A stretch of 64,000 nucleotides of DNA from Cubamyces lactineus (Eukaryota > Basidiomycota > Agaricomycetes > Polyporales > Polyporaceae): assembly GCA_022376465.1 (NCBI GenBank), contig JACDTU010000009.1, positions 186,001 to 250,000 of the forward strand, read 5' to 3'. Positions 33,166 to 45,953 of this stretch are shown here, piece by piece (the stretch's first letter is position 1; each line of letters starts with the position of its first letter). The translations under genes and the position numbers were made by a program. A model generated the notes under the pieces. It did no database searches. It worked only from the letters and a program-made list of their open reading frames with translations, and had not been told where the DNA came from.

Positions 33166-36100
33166 TGTGAAGGGACTTGGTTACAGACTATTGTATGGTT
33201 ATGTTGGGTTGTGTGGTGTACGTAGACGCATTTCATGTGCTATACATGGTACCAGGCTTGTATATGTTGATTTTTAACCCTAACAGATGACCGATGGTCA
33301 GGCAGTCGTTCTGCATCAACAAAGGCCCACAATGACATCGGTGCCGAGGCCCGTCACTGAAGGGACGCTGCAGTGAGTCACTAGCCTAGCTGCGTCAGTA
33401 TCTCGACTCGCTTGGGTTCGCCCTAGGTTAGCATCAGGGAGCCGTGCATTGCATCAGACGAAACCTCAACGGTGACATTCGCTCCGTATGTCAGCGACTG
33501 TCCGCTTAACTAGCGCCAGCGAGTCGTCCATTTCGTGCATGGTGAGGGCAACCGAGTTTCCGTCTTGAAGTGAGGAGCCCAAAGAATTGTCGTCAGGGGT
33601 GTTTGGGTTCATGGGTCCAGGCGCAGTCTACACAGTCGCTCGATTGAGATGAGTTGTAGCGAGTCCCTGAGGTACAACAATTCAGTCGCGGTTCGTGTGT
33701 GAAGGCAAGTCGTGTCAAGGGCAGCGCCACGGCGTGCAAATATCAAATGTGTATATGTAGTTCTTGGGATCTCGATGATACGAGAGATACTCACAGATAC
33801 TGTCGTCACAGCTAGGCGTTTGAGCAAAATAGTACATTCAAGTGCACCGCAAGTCTTCCTCCCGGAGTTGCCAAATTGCGTATATGCTGAGTCGTGCACG
33901 TGGAAGAGGCTTCTATGCGCCATGCTGTCCGGGAGCATACTGAGAAAGGAAGCAGCAAACCCTAAGTTTGAACGCGCCGAGGCGGTATTCGCCGCCGTGT
34001 AAGGTCTACGACGTAGAAAGTGAGTCCGAGCGGAGGTTCGTCCGACGACGCTTACCCGGCAGAGTTCAGACGGTGCCACTGAACTTACCTTAGAGCGTCA
34101 ATAGCAGACGGATCAGCCTCGCGATGGACTTGAAACATGCAATGAGCGCACTGCAGATCGCTGTAGACTTCCCGGTTGATGCCCTAGAATAAGTGGGTAC
34201 TTTCGCGCCAGGCACATAAATCTGCGTGGGTTCACGTTGCGCGTCATCGGATCCTGTGAGGCCTCAAAACGATGCTGGATCGCGGATGAGCATCATGGAT
34301 GCTAATCGGCGCGTAATGCAAAGAAATAACATACCACATAGTATACGTCTATCTTTTGGTGGGATACGCGGAATCTACTGAGTATTTACCGGGGCGCTTG
34401 GTATTCATGAAGAACGCAGCTTGTCGACTCGTACCCACAGAGAGCTCAGAGGCGAAACGAGGGAGCAGCTGGGCGCTGCCAAGGCTACGAGCTCGAAGTT
34501 AGCAGGGTCATACTAAGGCGCATCGTATAGTTATCAGCATGCCAGGAGACACATGCACATGCAGTAAGCACTTGAAGTGAATCATGACAATACAGCTGTG
34601 CTCTGCAGTATTGACAGAAACATATGGGATCCTGAGAGTGTGAATTACACGAGAGCCAGCATGTGCATGGCTGGTTGTCTGGAACGTTGCATGCAGGCTC
34701 CCAACTGCTGCTAGCCATGGCGATGGCGAAATGGTGAGTTGTCTTAGCGCTCACTGTGGTTGAGAGCAAACAAGCATAGACGCTCGTCACGGCGCTCTTC
34801 CTCTCCCTTGATCGCTACCGGTACCGAAGTACTTTCTCCCCTTTATTCTCGCCGGCATTTTAGAGCCATTAGCCCTGAATGGCTTGAGGGGGCAATTGGT
34901 ATCTGAATGCGCCTGAGAGTGGATGTGTACTCATAGTGCAACCCATTGCTATCTAATGACAGCCTTGGGAGCAGGGACGCGCTGGCAGAACCAATGGTAT
35001 CGAAAGTTCAAGATGCTCGCGAAGTATTTATCGCAAGAAACTCTACAGACAGGTGAGATGTATATTCCTCTCTGTTGTACTTTGGATAGTGAGCTAATCA
35101 GGGCTTTCATTGTGGCATCATAAGAATTGACCGGTGACCTATCGTAACCGGGTTACATCACATCGCGCACAACCGCAACGATCTGCCAGAAATACCCAAG
35201 AACTTAGTTTTGCGCGCCCGCGTTGCAATCGCCAGCACTACTTTATTCCTCTACGTATTTGAAATGGCAACCAAGGGTAACCTCATAGCCGGTTTCCGCG
35301 AACCTGCACATTGGGTGCAACGATGATGTGCCGCATGACACCTTAGGAACACACGGTGATTCTGGGATGGAGGCGATTGTCATCGGAGTCCTGCCTGATG
35401 GTGCCTATGGCGAGCGCGACTCTAGGCCACATCTTTGTGGTCGAGCGTTTCGCACGGTGGTCGTGGCGACATTCTCGGCTCACTGATCTGGGATTGGAGT
35501 ATGTGAAGCTGCCCACAGAGTAAGTCTATGTACCAATAATCCAACCCCAGCGGCTGACCGCTCCCTTCGACGTTGGTATTGACAGGTTCACCGTCGACAC
35601 ACTCTCATAATGATGACTACTGGAAACTCCGGGTAGCCCGTCCCAGCTTTGAACGTTAGGACGCTAGCTACGTCATCTACCGGGCTTGAGTAGAACATAC
35701 ACCACGCTTCCGCTAAGAGACACGTATCCGCATTGGCCAAGCTCTGTCGAACCTCTAACCAGTACGAAGATGATTCAGATGGTTCTGATGCGGAAGTTGG
35801 GTCGTCGATATGCGTGATCTCGATTGTCGTCGCACAGTGCAGGATTAAACCGCCTTGTCGTATTTCCTAGGCGAGTCTTCCAAGCCCGGTAGCTTAAACT
35901 CGCGCTGACGTTCGTTTCATGCTAAAAACGCTGTGATGAAAATACACGGACCCATGGGCGAAGATGATACCGCTGAAACAACCACCGTACCCATCGTTAA
36001 CAAGGGCGTATCGTTCCTAGTGAGGGCGTAACACGAGTAAACCTAAACGCTGGGAGATCGCACAGGTGGAACAGCACCTAACTGTGGCTGGCATGGATGT

Positions 36101-37636
36101 CCCGTGCGTGACTCGGGCCGATGTAACTTTGCTTCGATTGAATTCCGACTCCTACAACCCCGGTCGCATCTGTCTCAGCTCATGATATTGATCATCCGAT
36201 ACTCTCATGCCAGGCTTCGGGAAGCTTGATCCCTTGACGTCTGACATCTGTGCAAGCCTCAGCGAAATTTGCGGAGTCTTCTTCCGTGGCATCGCTAGCG
36301 AGGCTGATATCTGGACGTTGCCAGCATGTTCTACTCCCAAGGGGGAGTGAGAATAGTTAGATGGGGCCTAGTAGGAGGCCAGGTCCATGTACCAGGCACG
36401 ACAGACTGCGAGGTATTGGGACATCGGCCGTGGCGTGGCTGCAGAAACTCTAAAGGTGTCCTAGGTGAGTATTTTTGCTGTCAATGTGGCACTCGCTAAG
36501 GAATAATTTTACAAGGGAGGGTGCGTTGTAGATCAGCCCTATACGTGTATTTGGGAACAACTGGTCACGATTCCCCACACCGCTTCACCTGGAGACACAA
36601 CGCTCTTCACTATGCGTGTGAGGTTGGCGACCGTCTGCAGTATCATCTGGTACTGGTCAGCGTGGTCCTCCTGTCGAGACTACGCCACGCCTTACTTCCT
36701 ATCATGCGCACTGGACATCGGGATGACATGCAGAGTACACACCCCGGCCGTTTCTTCTGACACGGACATGGACATAGTGACACAATCAACAATACTTCGG
36801 TTAGCGCACCCGTCAGTGAAGACGCCACGCTCGTGCGGGCTCTGGCAGTGCCCATGGCACTCCCGGAATGCCGGGGAGCCTCCGTTGCACTGCGGGCATG
36901 CAAACCTTGAGCATAATGATTCTCGGGAGACCTAGCTCGCTCTTATATTGGCTCTTGCAAATCTGGTCTTACGCATGGCTCGACGGAGCGACAACGAACC
37001 ATGATATCGTGCTGCCGGAGATGCTCCGCTCCCCAAGCCGCTCAGGCACCCTGCACCTCCGCAAACGCTACTTATGACATTTACTCAGCCGCCGAGGTAA
37101 AGATTGGCTCTCTCATCTGCGGGGAGCACCGCTTTCTGACTACTGCGTAATGTCTAGCCTGACTTCGTATGTGACATCTCACTTAGCGGAGCCTCCAATA
37201 TAGGTGTGTTTTCTCGAGTACTCAGATACTCACGCAACTACAGCCGGCCTACGTTGCATTACAGCGTAATATCAGTCAAGTCTCAGGCAATGGGAAAAAA
37301 TCTCAAGCCCATGATGGACGAGCGTGCATGACGCCGGATCTAGCCGCAAGAAGACGCCATCAACGCTGGAATGCGCCATGCCAGCAGGGAGCACCGCTCG
37401 TATGAATTGATCGTTCCCAGCGCCGATGAGCTTCTATCTTTCCGTATCATCGTGACGCTGGAAACATTAACAGATTGGAGCGCATGACTCGCCGAGATCC
37501 TCTCTGAGCGTCCAGGCGCAGCATTGACTGGCCGATATGATATAACCCTCGCTTCATAAGAGCGACCCTGCTCGGAACGCCCTCGGTGCACGATCGTCGC
37601 GACCTCGCAGATACTCAACGCACTCTCCCCTCAACT
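33166..37636. other. Gene-poor stretch, 4.5 kb
   Basis: I find no protein-coding exon, tRNA, or transposon protein on either strand. Open frames are short (most under 110 codons) and of random composition. No long terminal or inverted repeats were evident by eye. It follows the acyltransferase gene and precedes the seven-helix protein gene. Candidate explanations are decayed transposons or lost accessory genes. Confidence 0.5.
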
Positions 37637-39031
37637 ATGGCCCTCCCGAACTTCAATATCGATGAGGCCTACCTCATAGGGAGTTGGCTCGAGTCCTTCT
37701 TCTGGGGTATGTGATCTTAGCTGCGACTATCATCGTTTCTGGAGGCTCATGAACCTACTGCAGGGATCTATACACTGTTGTTCGGTATGACTATGTATTC
37801 GATCTACCAGAAGCGCAAAGACGGTATCAATCGCTTCACCACGGTCTCTTTGGTCTTGCTGTGAGCGAGCGCGTTCGCTTCGTCCTACTGGAACTCTATA
37901 ACGACGCCGAACTTGCCTAGTTACCTGCTCGCAAGCGCACACATGTCGCTAGGACTCGTCCGCTTGATCCAAGGCTTCATCATATACCGCGATACCATCG
38001 GCCCCATTGAGTACTTCGCCAGTGTGTTCATTCGCGTCAACATGGCGAAGGACTACCTCTATATCACCAACGTGAGTTCTCTGTACCGTGATGTGGATGT
38101 GGCTGACAGCCTGCTCGCTGGCAGATGTTCTTGGGTGATCTTGTCGTCGTCTGGCGTCTGTACATCGTTTGGGGCAAGAGCATCCTGTGCGCAGCGCTTC
38201 CCTTCCTCATGTGTGTCGCCGAATTCGGTGCGTGTCGATCTTCCAACCACTTCGCGCCTTCGATTGCTGACATTCACGGACGCGTATGAAGTCGCTGGCT
38301 ATGGTGCTACTTCGCAATGGCTCCTTCCTCACCCTAACGGCTGGGAGATGCTTCGGTGGGGAACGGCCATGTTTACGATATCCTTGGTCACGAACATCCT
38401 GGTGACGGCGGCGATCGCTTCTCGTATCTGGTGAGTCTCATACAGGCCATGCCGACATAACCGGAGCGCGTCGTTGATCGCTCTCTGTGATTAGGTATGT
38501 CTCGATGCGCACCCGACAGGTCATGGGTGTCGACTCGGGAGGCCGCTACAACCGCGTCATCCTCCTCATCGTCGAATCCGGAGCTCTCATTTCCACGACA
38601 AAGATCATCGAATTCACTCTTTTCAAACTCACTCCTGGCAACGCCACAATGGGCCTCCATGCCATGTACATCCTCTACGAAATCCTGCCCCAGGTTACTG
38701 TAAGGCAAACTTCTATACCCTCCTGCGCTCTATCGCTTATAGCGGAACCTCACGTGCATAGGGTATCGTTCCGACCATGATCATCTACGCTGTCAACAAC
38801 GGGTTCACGCAGCGGGACGACTACTACACGAGCCACAAGACGACGCTCGCGTTCGCTACCCAAACCGACAACGAGATGACCGCGCACACGAACACCTCCC
38901 TCTCTGCTGTCGTCTTCGCGCCCAGCGACGAGGCTATGGCCGCCAAGAAGGCTGATGCGGGAAGAGGTGCGATGGGCGAGCTCACGCTCAAGCAGTCACC
39001 ATCCTCGTCTTTCACGGAATCGCAGGTGTAG
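37637..39031 (+). CDS. Seven-helix membrane protein, DUF6534-like
   Basis: Exons 37637-37706, 37764-37860, 37921-38071, 38125-38227, 38292-38430, 38495-38699 and 38762-39031 give 344 residues. The plan is that of a very large mushroom-specific family of integral membrane proteins: GSWLESFFWGIYTLLFGMTMYS, YLLASAHMSLGLVRLIQGF, DYLYITNMFLGDLVVVWRLYIVWGKS, FTISLVTNILVTAAIASRIWY, ILLIVESGALISTTKIIEF and GIVPTMIIYAVN give seven hydrophobic spans. The residues VVWRLYIVWG and VESGALIS are the family signature. The C-terminal tail of about 75 residues is polar and probably cytosolic. The family has been likened to receptors, but no ligand or function is known. The gene stands alone between two gene-poor stretches. 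Confidence 0.87.
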
Positions 39032-42000
39032 AGGCCCGGCTCGAGGGCGTTCCAGGAGCTTTCCTCCCCCGGTGTATCATTGCTAATATGGCACGCTGTG
39101 AGCGTACTATTGACTGTGTTCGGAATATGTCGACTTGGTGGATCCCAACGTTTTGACTTGTGCTATATATTTCATTGTATTCTTCGTCCATTGGTGTCCG
39201 GCAGGTCCGGCGATCCCTGGCGACGCAGTTGTTTCACTGACGTTTCGTACAGTGTCTTGACAATTTACTTCAAATCAAGTCGTCATCACCATCCAGTCCC
39301 GCACTCGCCGATAGCAGCCGTTATCTGCTTCGACTTAGCTCAGGCCTTCAATAATTAGACGATGGGCGATGATAGACCGGGATGCCGCGGCCTCCACAAA
39401 GAGAGGCAGGACCTCAGCCGTACCTGGGCATGCGGACGGACCAGCGGCTGCCATGAGCTTCGGTGAGCAGAACCACAAGACGGATCATCCACGTCAATGG
39501 CCACGCAGTTTTCGGTGATAGTACAGAAGATATACACTTCCCGCTGAACTACGCCTGACTTTGCACGGCCCGGTGAGGTACGGACGCAGTGGTGTGACCC
39601 ATGCGCCGTAAACCATGCAGCTTAGTCCCTTTTATTCCACATTAGTGGTTCACAGATCTCCGTCGCTGAACGTAGAGTATCAAAGATGCCTATGGTGATG
39701 CACACTTTGCGGACGATTCGCAGGGATGCTCCGGTGTAATATACTGAATTTGTGTTCAAGATGATGAGCCATCATGCCGCGAAGCCTGTCGTAGCAGATG
39801 GTTCAAAACATGCAGTTCAGCCAGGGGGCTGCACCAGCCATGAGGATATCTCTCAACTGTTTGGTGTACTCCCACCGATGACAGGGAAGACATACGGCGC
39901 CTCTACATGGTCCCATGCGGCCGTGATAGAAGTAAGGGTAGCGACTTCGCCATTGTACTCACGCCAATGAACCTCCCGCAGCGCGAGAACGACAGCGGCG
40001 CCATCTTCGCCCTGCGGGATGCCGTAACGAAGTATGCCACCAGGTCATGCCTCTACGTCTTAGAGATCCCTCAGTCGTATATGTCTTGTTCAGTACTGCT
40101 GCGGGCAGTCCGTCTCGAGGAAAGTTCTAGACTTTGCAGCGGTGACCACCAGGCAGTGGCTATACTCCTAAACATCTTGTACGGCATCGAGGCGCGTCGT
40201 CGAGATAGCCGTTGCTCCTAGATGCAGTGCATGCAGTGTATACGTAAGGGTAAGCGTATGAACTGACAATCCATGGGTTACTGTCGTCGTTACCCTAGGC
40301 ATTAGGCAATTGGATTGCCTAGCGTATTCCAAGAGCCGCCCAGGCTGAAGACCATCCGAGTGCCAGTTGAGACCCGGCTAGATGGCTAGATGACGACACT
40401 TACTCTCGCGACCTGCCTACAACTTCCGCCCCATACACCCGAAGCCGAAGCTCGCGGTAAAAGTCGCGTTCGCCTGCTATAGACAGAATACAGTACATTA
40501 CCGCTCAAATATCTTGTGGAGTGAAAGGCGTTCTTCGTGGGGCGCATGCCAGGGTCCTACAGTAGTTATTATACTTCCACGGTGGCCTAGTATATCATTT
40601 TGTGCTGGATGGGCCTCTGTATCGGCCATCCCTTAACGGTGACGCTGAGGCATAGAGGGGTAGGTGCGACGGAGGCGGACTCTTGACACGTCATGCGAGA
40701 GTTCCGTGTACGACTCGGCGATGGTGAGGAGCAAAGACCCATATTGGTAGTCAAACCCTGAACAACTGTGATGTGCATCAGCTTCGGGACGGAGCTCGTG
40801 AACCTTCGTTATCATCAAGGGTACTCACCAAGCCGCTATGCATGTTCACGTTGGCCATAATGTCATTTCACCCAATTCTCAGGACCTCATGTGGGCCGCA
40901 CTCGTCAGTTGTCCAGCAGCGCGATTTCGCGTCCTTTTCATGGCGTGACACTGGTTGCCGTACCACTGAAGGATTGTCTGATACAGTTATGGTGGGAATA
41001 CTGGGGCGACACATGGGCGTGGTCATATTGCTAGGAGTAAGGTAGCTTTGCTTGCGTGATGGGCAAGTGGTAAAGCGCACGTATTGACTGCAATGCGGCA
41101 CGGGTCACAGGAGCATGGCCGGAATGCCCGCGGTACCGTGTTAGATACCATGCTGTCCCCGCGGGTCCACTGATAATATCAGACAGATCGTCTGTGTCAT
41201 TCCCAATGGGCTTTGAAATGACGCGTATTCGTGCAACGCGTTCGACGAAGCCCATGAGAGCATGTGTCATGACTGTCGATGCCAGTGCGCAGGTCTCGTT
41301 CACGTTCGCTGACACGGAGTAGAGGTCGCTAAACAATTGCGGGTCGAATCGGTTCCTAGCTCACAGACGACCAGTTAAGATAACTTCGGACGTACTGTCA
41401 GGATCGTCAACTTTAATGCGGAGATGAGCCTCACGATGCGTGCCTATTGTCCGGACCCGCCGCAGCAAGAGATCGCCCGCGTACGACGTCGTGGCTGTAT
41501 GCATGCAGCTTGATGACATACAATTCTTGTGATGATGCAAATTCATTCGCGAGCCGTCGCACCTCAAGCTTTTCCGAGGTGCTTCTGGGCTGAGGGGACA
41601 TCAATCAGAGGGCGCTCGCAGTGTTAGATATCGGAAAGTAAGCACCACATTCAGTGATACTGCTAGACGGATAATCGGCACTCACGTAAATCGCCCAACA
41701 TTGAGTGCTGGAGGGCATGCGTGGTGCGAGAGGTTGCCTCACCATTGGCGTGGGCAGCTTTGCAGGAAGTTCCGTGATGGCTGAGCGCAGCCCAACAGCC
41801 CGTGACTCCCGGATTACTCACAGCGCGCCCATCATATCAGAAGATTCAGCGGCCGCGGGGATGCAATGTACTGCGAACTAGCTAAACCAGGAACCGCAGG
41901 ACGCCCTTCACCGGTTGTCTGAGAGCACCTCCTTTCGCTCCTGAAAGCTGGAGGAATGTATCATCTCGCCAAAGAGCTATCGCCACAACGGCCATACCGT

Positions 42001-42342
42001 TGTGGCACACTCCCACACATGCGCAAATGCGAGGTAGAGCAGGAGTGGACGTATTCGCGCACAGCCTGGTCGCCTCAAGTACAAAGTTGACGAAGCCAGG
42101 CAACGGGTCCGCATCTGATGCCCACACCGCGATGGACGTCTGACCGGATTCAGAGCGCTGTTCTACGCACGGATACCGACTTCCTTCGGATGTTCGACTG
42201 CGTGCGCTCGAATCACGCGAAGCCGGGCTTCGCGTGTGCCCAGTCAGCACTCGATAACACGAAATGTCCATGACAGCGAAGTCGGCCCCGTCCGTATATA
42301 CCACACGCTTCGACCACAGGGTCGCCTCGGCTTCGAGACGCC
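39032..42342. other. Gene-poor stretch, 3.3 kb
   Basis: No complete gene is recognised. Around 40100-40200 on the plus strand the fragment VRLEES...AVAILLNILYGIE faintly resembles the end of a BTB domain, but no frame links it to a start. A short inverted repeat (AGGCAAT...ATTGCCT) lies near 40303-40319. The right end is the promoter of the P450 gene. Confidence 0.45.
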
Positions 42343-43909
42343 ATGGGTAGCGACTCACCGCTCCTTCGCACTTCGTCTGCCGTCATTTCCATAGTCAGAC
42401 TTCAAGACGTTCTCGTTGTGGGGATAGCCCTCGTTTGGTTCGCTGCATACCGCTGGGTTCGGGTACCTCCTCATTTGCGGCACATTCCGAAAGTACCTAT
42501 CCTGCCGCTTTTGCGAAGTTACCTGTCTGGAGAGGTCGAAGAACAGCGAGTGAAACGGGTCATTTTGCCCTTCGCGGAGAAAGCCCGTACCAGTGTTGTG
42601 TTGGTCTTCATCGTAGGAGAATGGCAAGTCCACGTCCTGGAAGGAAAGGTGCGTTGAGACTATGCAAATGCGAGTAGCGGCGATGCTCAAATGCTTCGGA
42701 AACGTAGGCGGGGAGACAATTCATGGAGAATCGCACCCTGATGAAGCAACAGCCACCCTCGCATATGCTGCTGTGGAGGCTGACGGGGAACCAGAATGTC
42801 TTCATGGCAGAGGGTGAGATGTGGAAGAGGCACGCGAACATCGTCCACGAAGCCTTGCGTCGCTCCACTCCAATAGAGCAGTTCGCGAACCTGGCGAGGA
42901 AGACCTTTTCGTTGATGGGCAAGGGCGGGCTAATCCGGTGGAACGACTACACGCACCGTTTCACCCTCGACGCCGTGGGTACTACCATCATAGGCTACGA
43001 CTTCGAAGCCCTCGACAAGCCCGATGGGGTGTTCGTGAAGAAGTACCACGATGTCATGGACGCCATCTCCAGCCCTGCGTACATCTTCTTGCCGTTCCTC
43101 GAGCGCTGGTGGCCTCGCCATGAGGTTCGCAGGCTAGTCGACGAGTTCGTAGACGACTTCCGCGTCTTGGTGGAGAACAAGCGGCAAGATCCTGGGGATG
43201 ACATGCTCACGTACATGTTCGAGGACCCGGAGATGACAGACATAGAGTTCAGGGATAACGCCATTGTGGCCTTCATGGGCGGGCATGTGAGTTTCTGCGC
43301 GGTTTTCCTGTCCAGCAAGTGGCTCACATACTCCAGGACACTACTGCGGGTGCCCTATCCTCGCTTGTGTTCTTCTTGGGTATGCATCAAGACGTTCAGG
43401 CCAAGGCGCGCGAAGAGGTGCTTGGGATGATGGGTTCTGATGATCCTAGTCTCGAGTACTTTGCGAAGATGCCATACCTGAACGCCATTGTCCGCGAGGC
43501 CATGCGCTGCAACGGGCCTTCCAACGTCACCATTCCACGTCTCGCGGACGTACCACTGCAAGTAGGCGACTACGTGATCCCCGCGAACACGCCGATCGTC
43601 CTCAATATGTGCGCGATCCTGCACAACCCTACTCTCTGGCCGAACCCTAGCGAGTTCGACCCCGACCGCTTCACCAAGATGGACAAACTTGACGAGAACT
43701 TGATCAACTTTGGGCTAGGGCCTCGCCAATGTCCCGCTCGCAACTTCTCTATCAACGAGCAGAAGACACTCATCAGCATGTTACTACGGGAATACCGTTG
43801 GACCGTCCCCAAGGACTCCATTCATCGTGATTACATCAAGAATGGGTTCTCTACATTCGCGCTCAGCCTGCCGTACGATGTAGATATTGATTTCGTGAAG
43901 ATCACTTAG
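42343..43909 (+). CDS. Cytochrome P450 monooxygenase
   Basis: Exons 42343-42648, 42708-43286 and 43337-43909 give 485 residues. An N-terminal membrane anchor (VLVVGIALVWFAAYRWV) precedes the Pro-rich hinge. The C-helix block reads GEMWKRHANIVHEAL. The I-helix oxygen-binding motif GGHDTTAG is created across the second intron (GGH|DTT). The K-helix ExxR is EAMR, the PERF-like region is FDPDRF, and the heme ligand loop is FGLGPRQCPARNFS with Cys as thiolate ligand. The Gly that usually follows two residues after Cys is Ala here, as in several fungal clans. It should be an ER-bound, reductase-dependent monooxygenase of unknown substrate, typical of expanded mushroom P450 families for xenobiotics or terpenoids. 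Confidence 0.92.
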
Positions 43910-44257
43910 CTGCACGTATACGTTGTCACATTCGATTGACGGGGCGATCGTTGTACCATAGAGTCTATGTTTGCATACCGCCAATTTGTAAAGTAGGACA
44001 CCCTAGGGGTAGAATCTTTGGAGATATGGGATTGTAGAGTCTAGCATACGAGTCTGACCAGTGGGAAAGAGGTTGGATTGCCTTAGAACTTCGTCGCCAC
44101 CGAGCACAATGTACCTTATCTTATCTACTCATACGCTGAAGTGTGATCAATCTATGGGCGCCTATGTGCTTGCGCCTTAGACTGGACCTTCAATCTCAAT
44201 AGGCTCGAGCCCGCACTATCCGCTCAAGCTCCTCGTCTTCTCCCTCTCTTATCAACC
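43910..44257. other. Intergenic, upstream of the WDR5 gene
   Basis: 3' flank of the P450 gene and promoter of the WD-repeat gene. A pyrimidine-rich leader (44220-44255) abuts the ATG. Confidence 0.5.
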
Positions 44258-45657
<1,400 letters not shown>

Positions 45658-45953
45658 TGCCTTTCCCCGACCTTTCTGTTCGATTTTTGCTTCCTTCGAA
45701 CCATCGTGACGTTCTCCGTGTTGTAATAGTATCATATGTACTTGTGATGGGCTCATGCGACTTTGCGGATTTTCTGTGCCAGTAGATACGATAGCTGAAC
45801 TCGAGTAATAGGCTGTAATGCATTGCTGCTGCGTGCTCCCTCCGATCTCCGAAAACAGTGCGACAAGGTGAATAGATACTGGTACACGGACTAGCGCGTA
45901 GCGAACGTCGTGATGCTCTCTTCTAAGAATCCGAGCTGGTATGCGCGTTGTCT

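Noticed and set aside
36500..37080. Possible transposase or retroelement remnants in the gene-poor island
   Set aside because: No conserved transposase, integrase or reverse-transcriptase motif could be read in any frame, and no terminal repeats were seen by eye.
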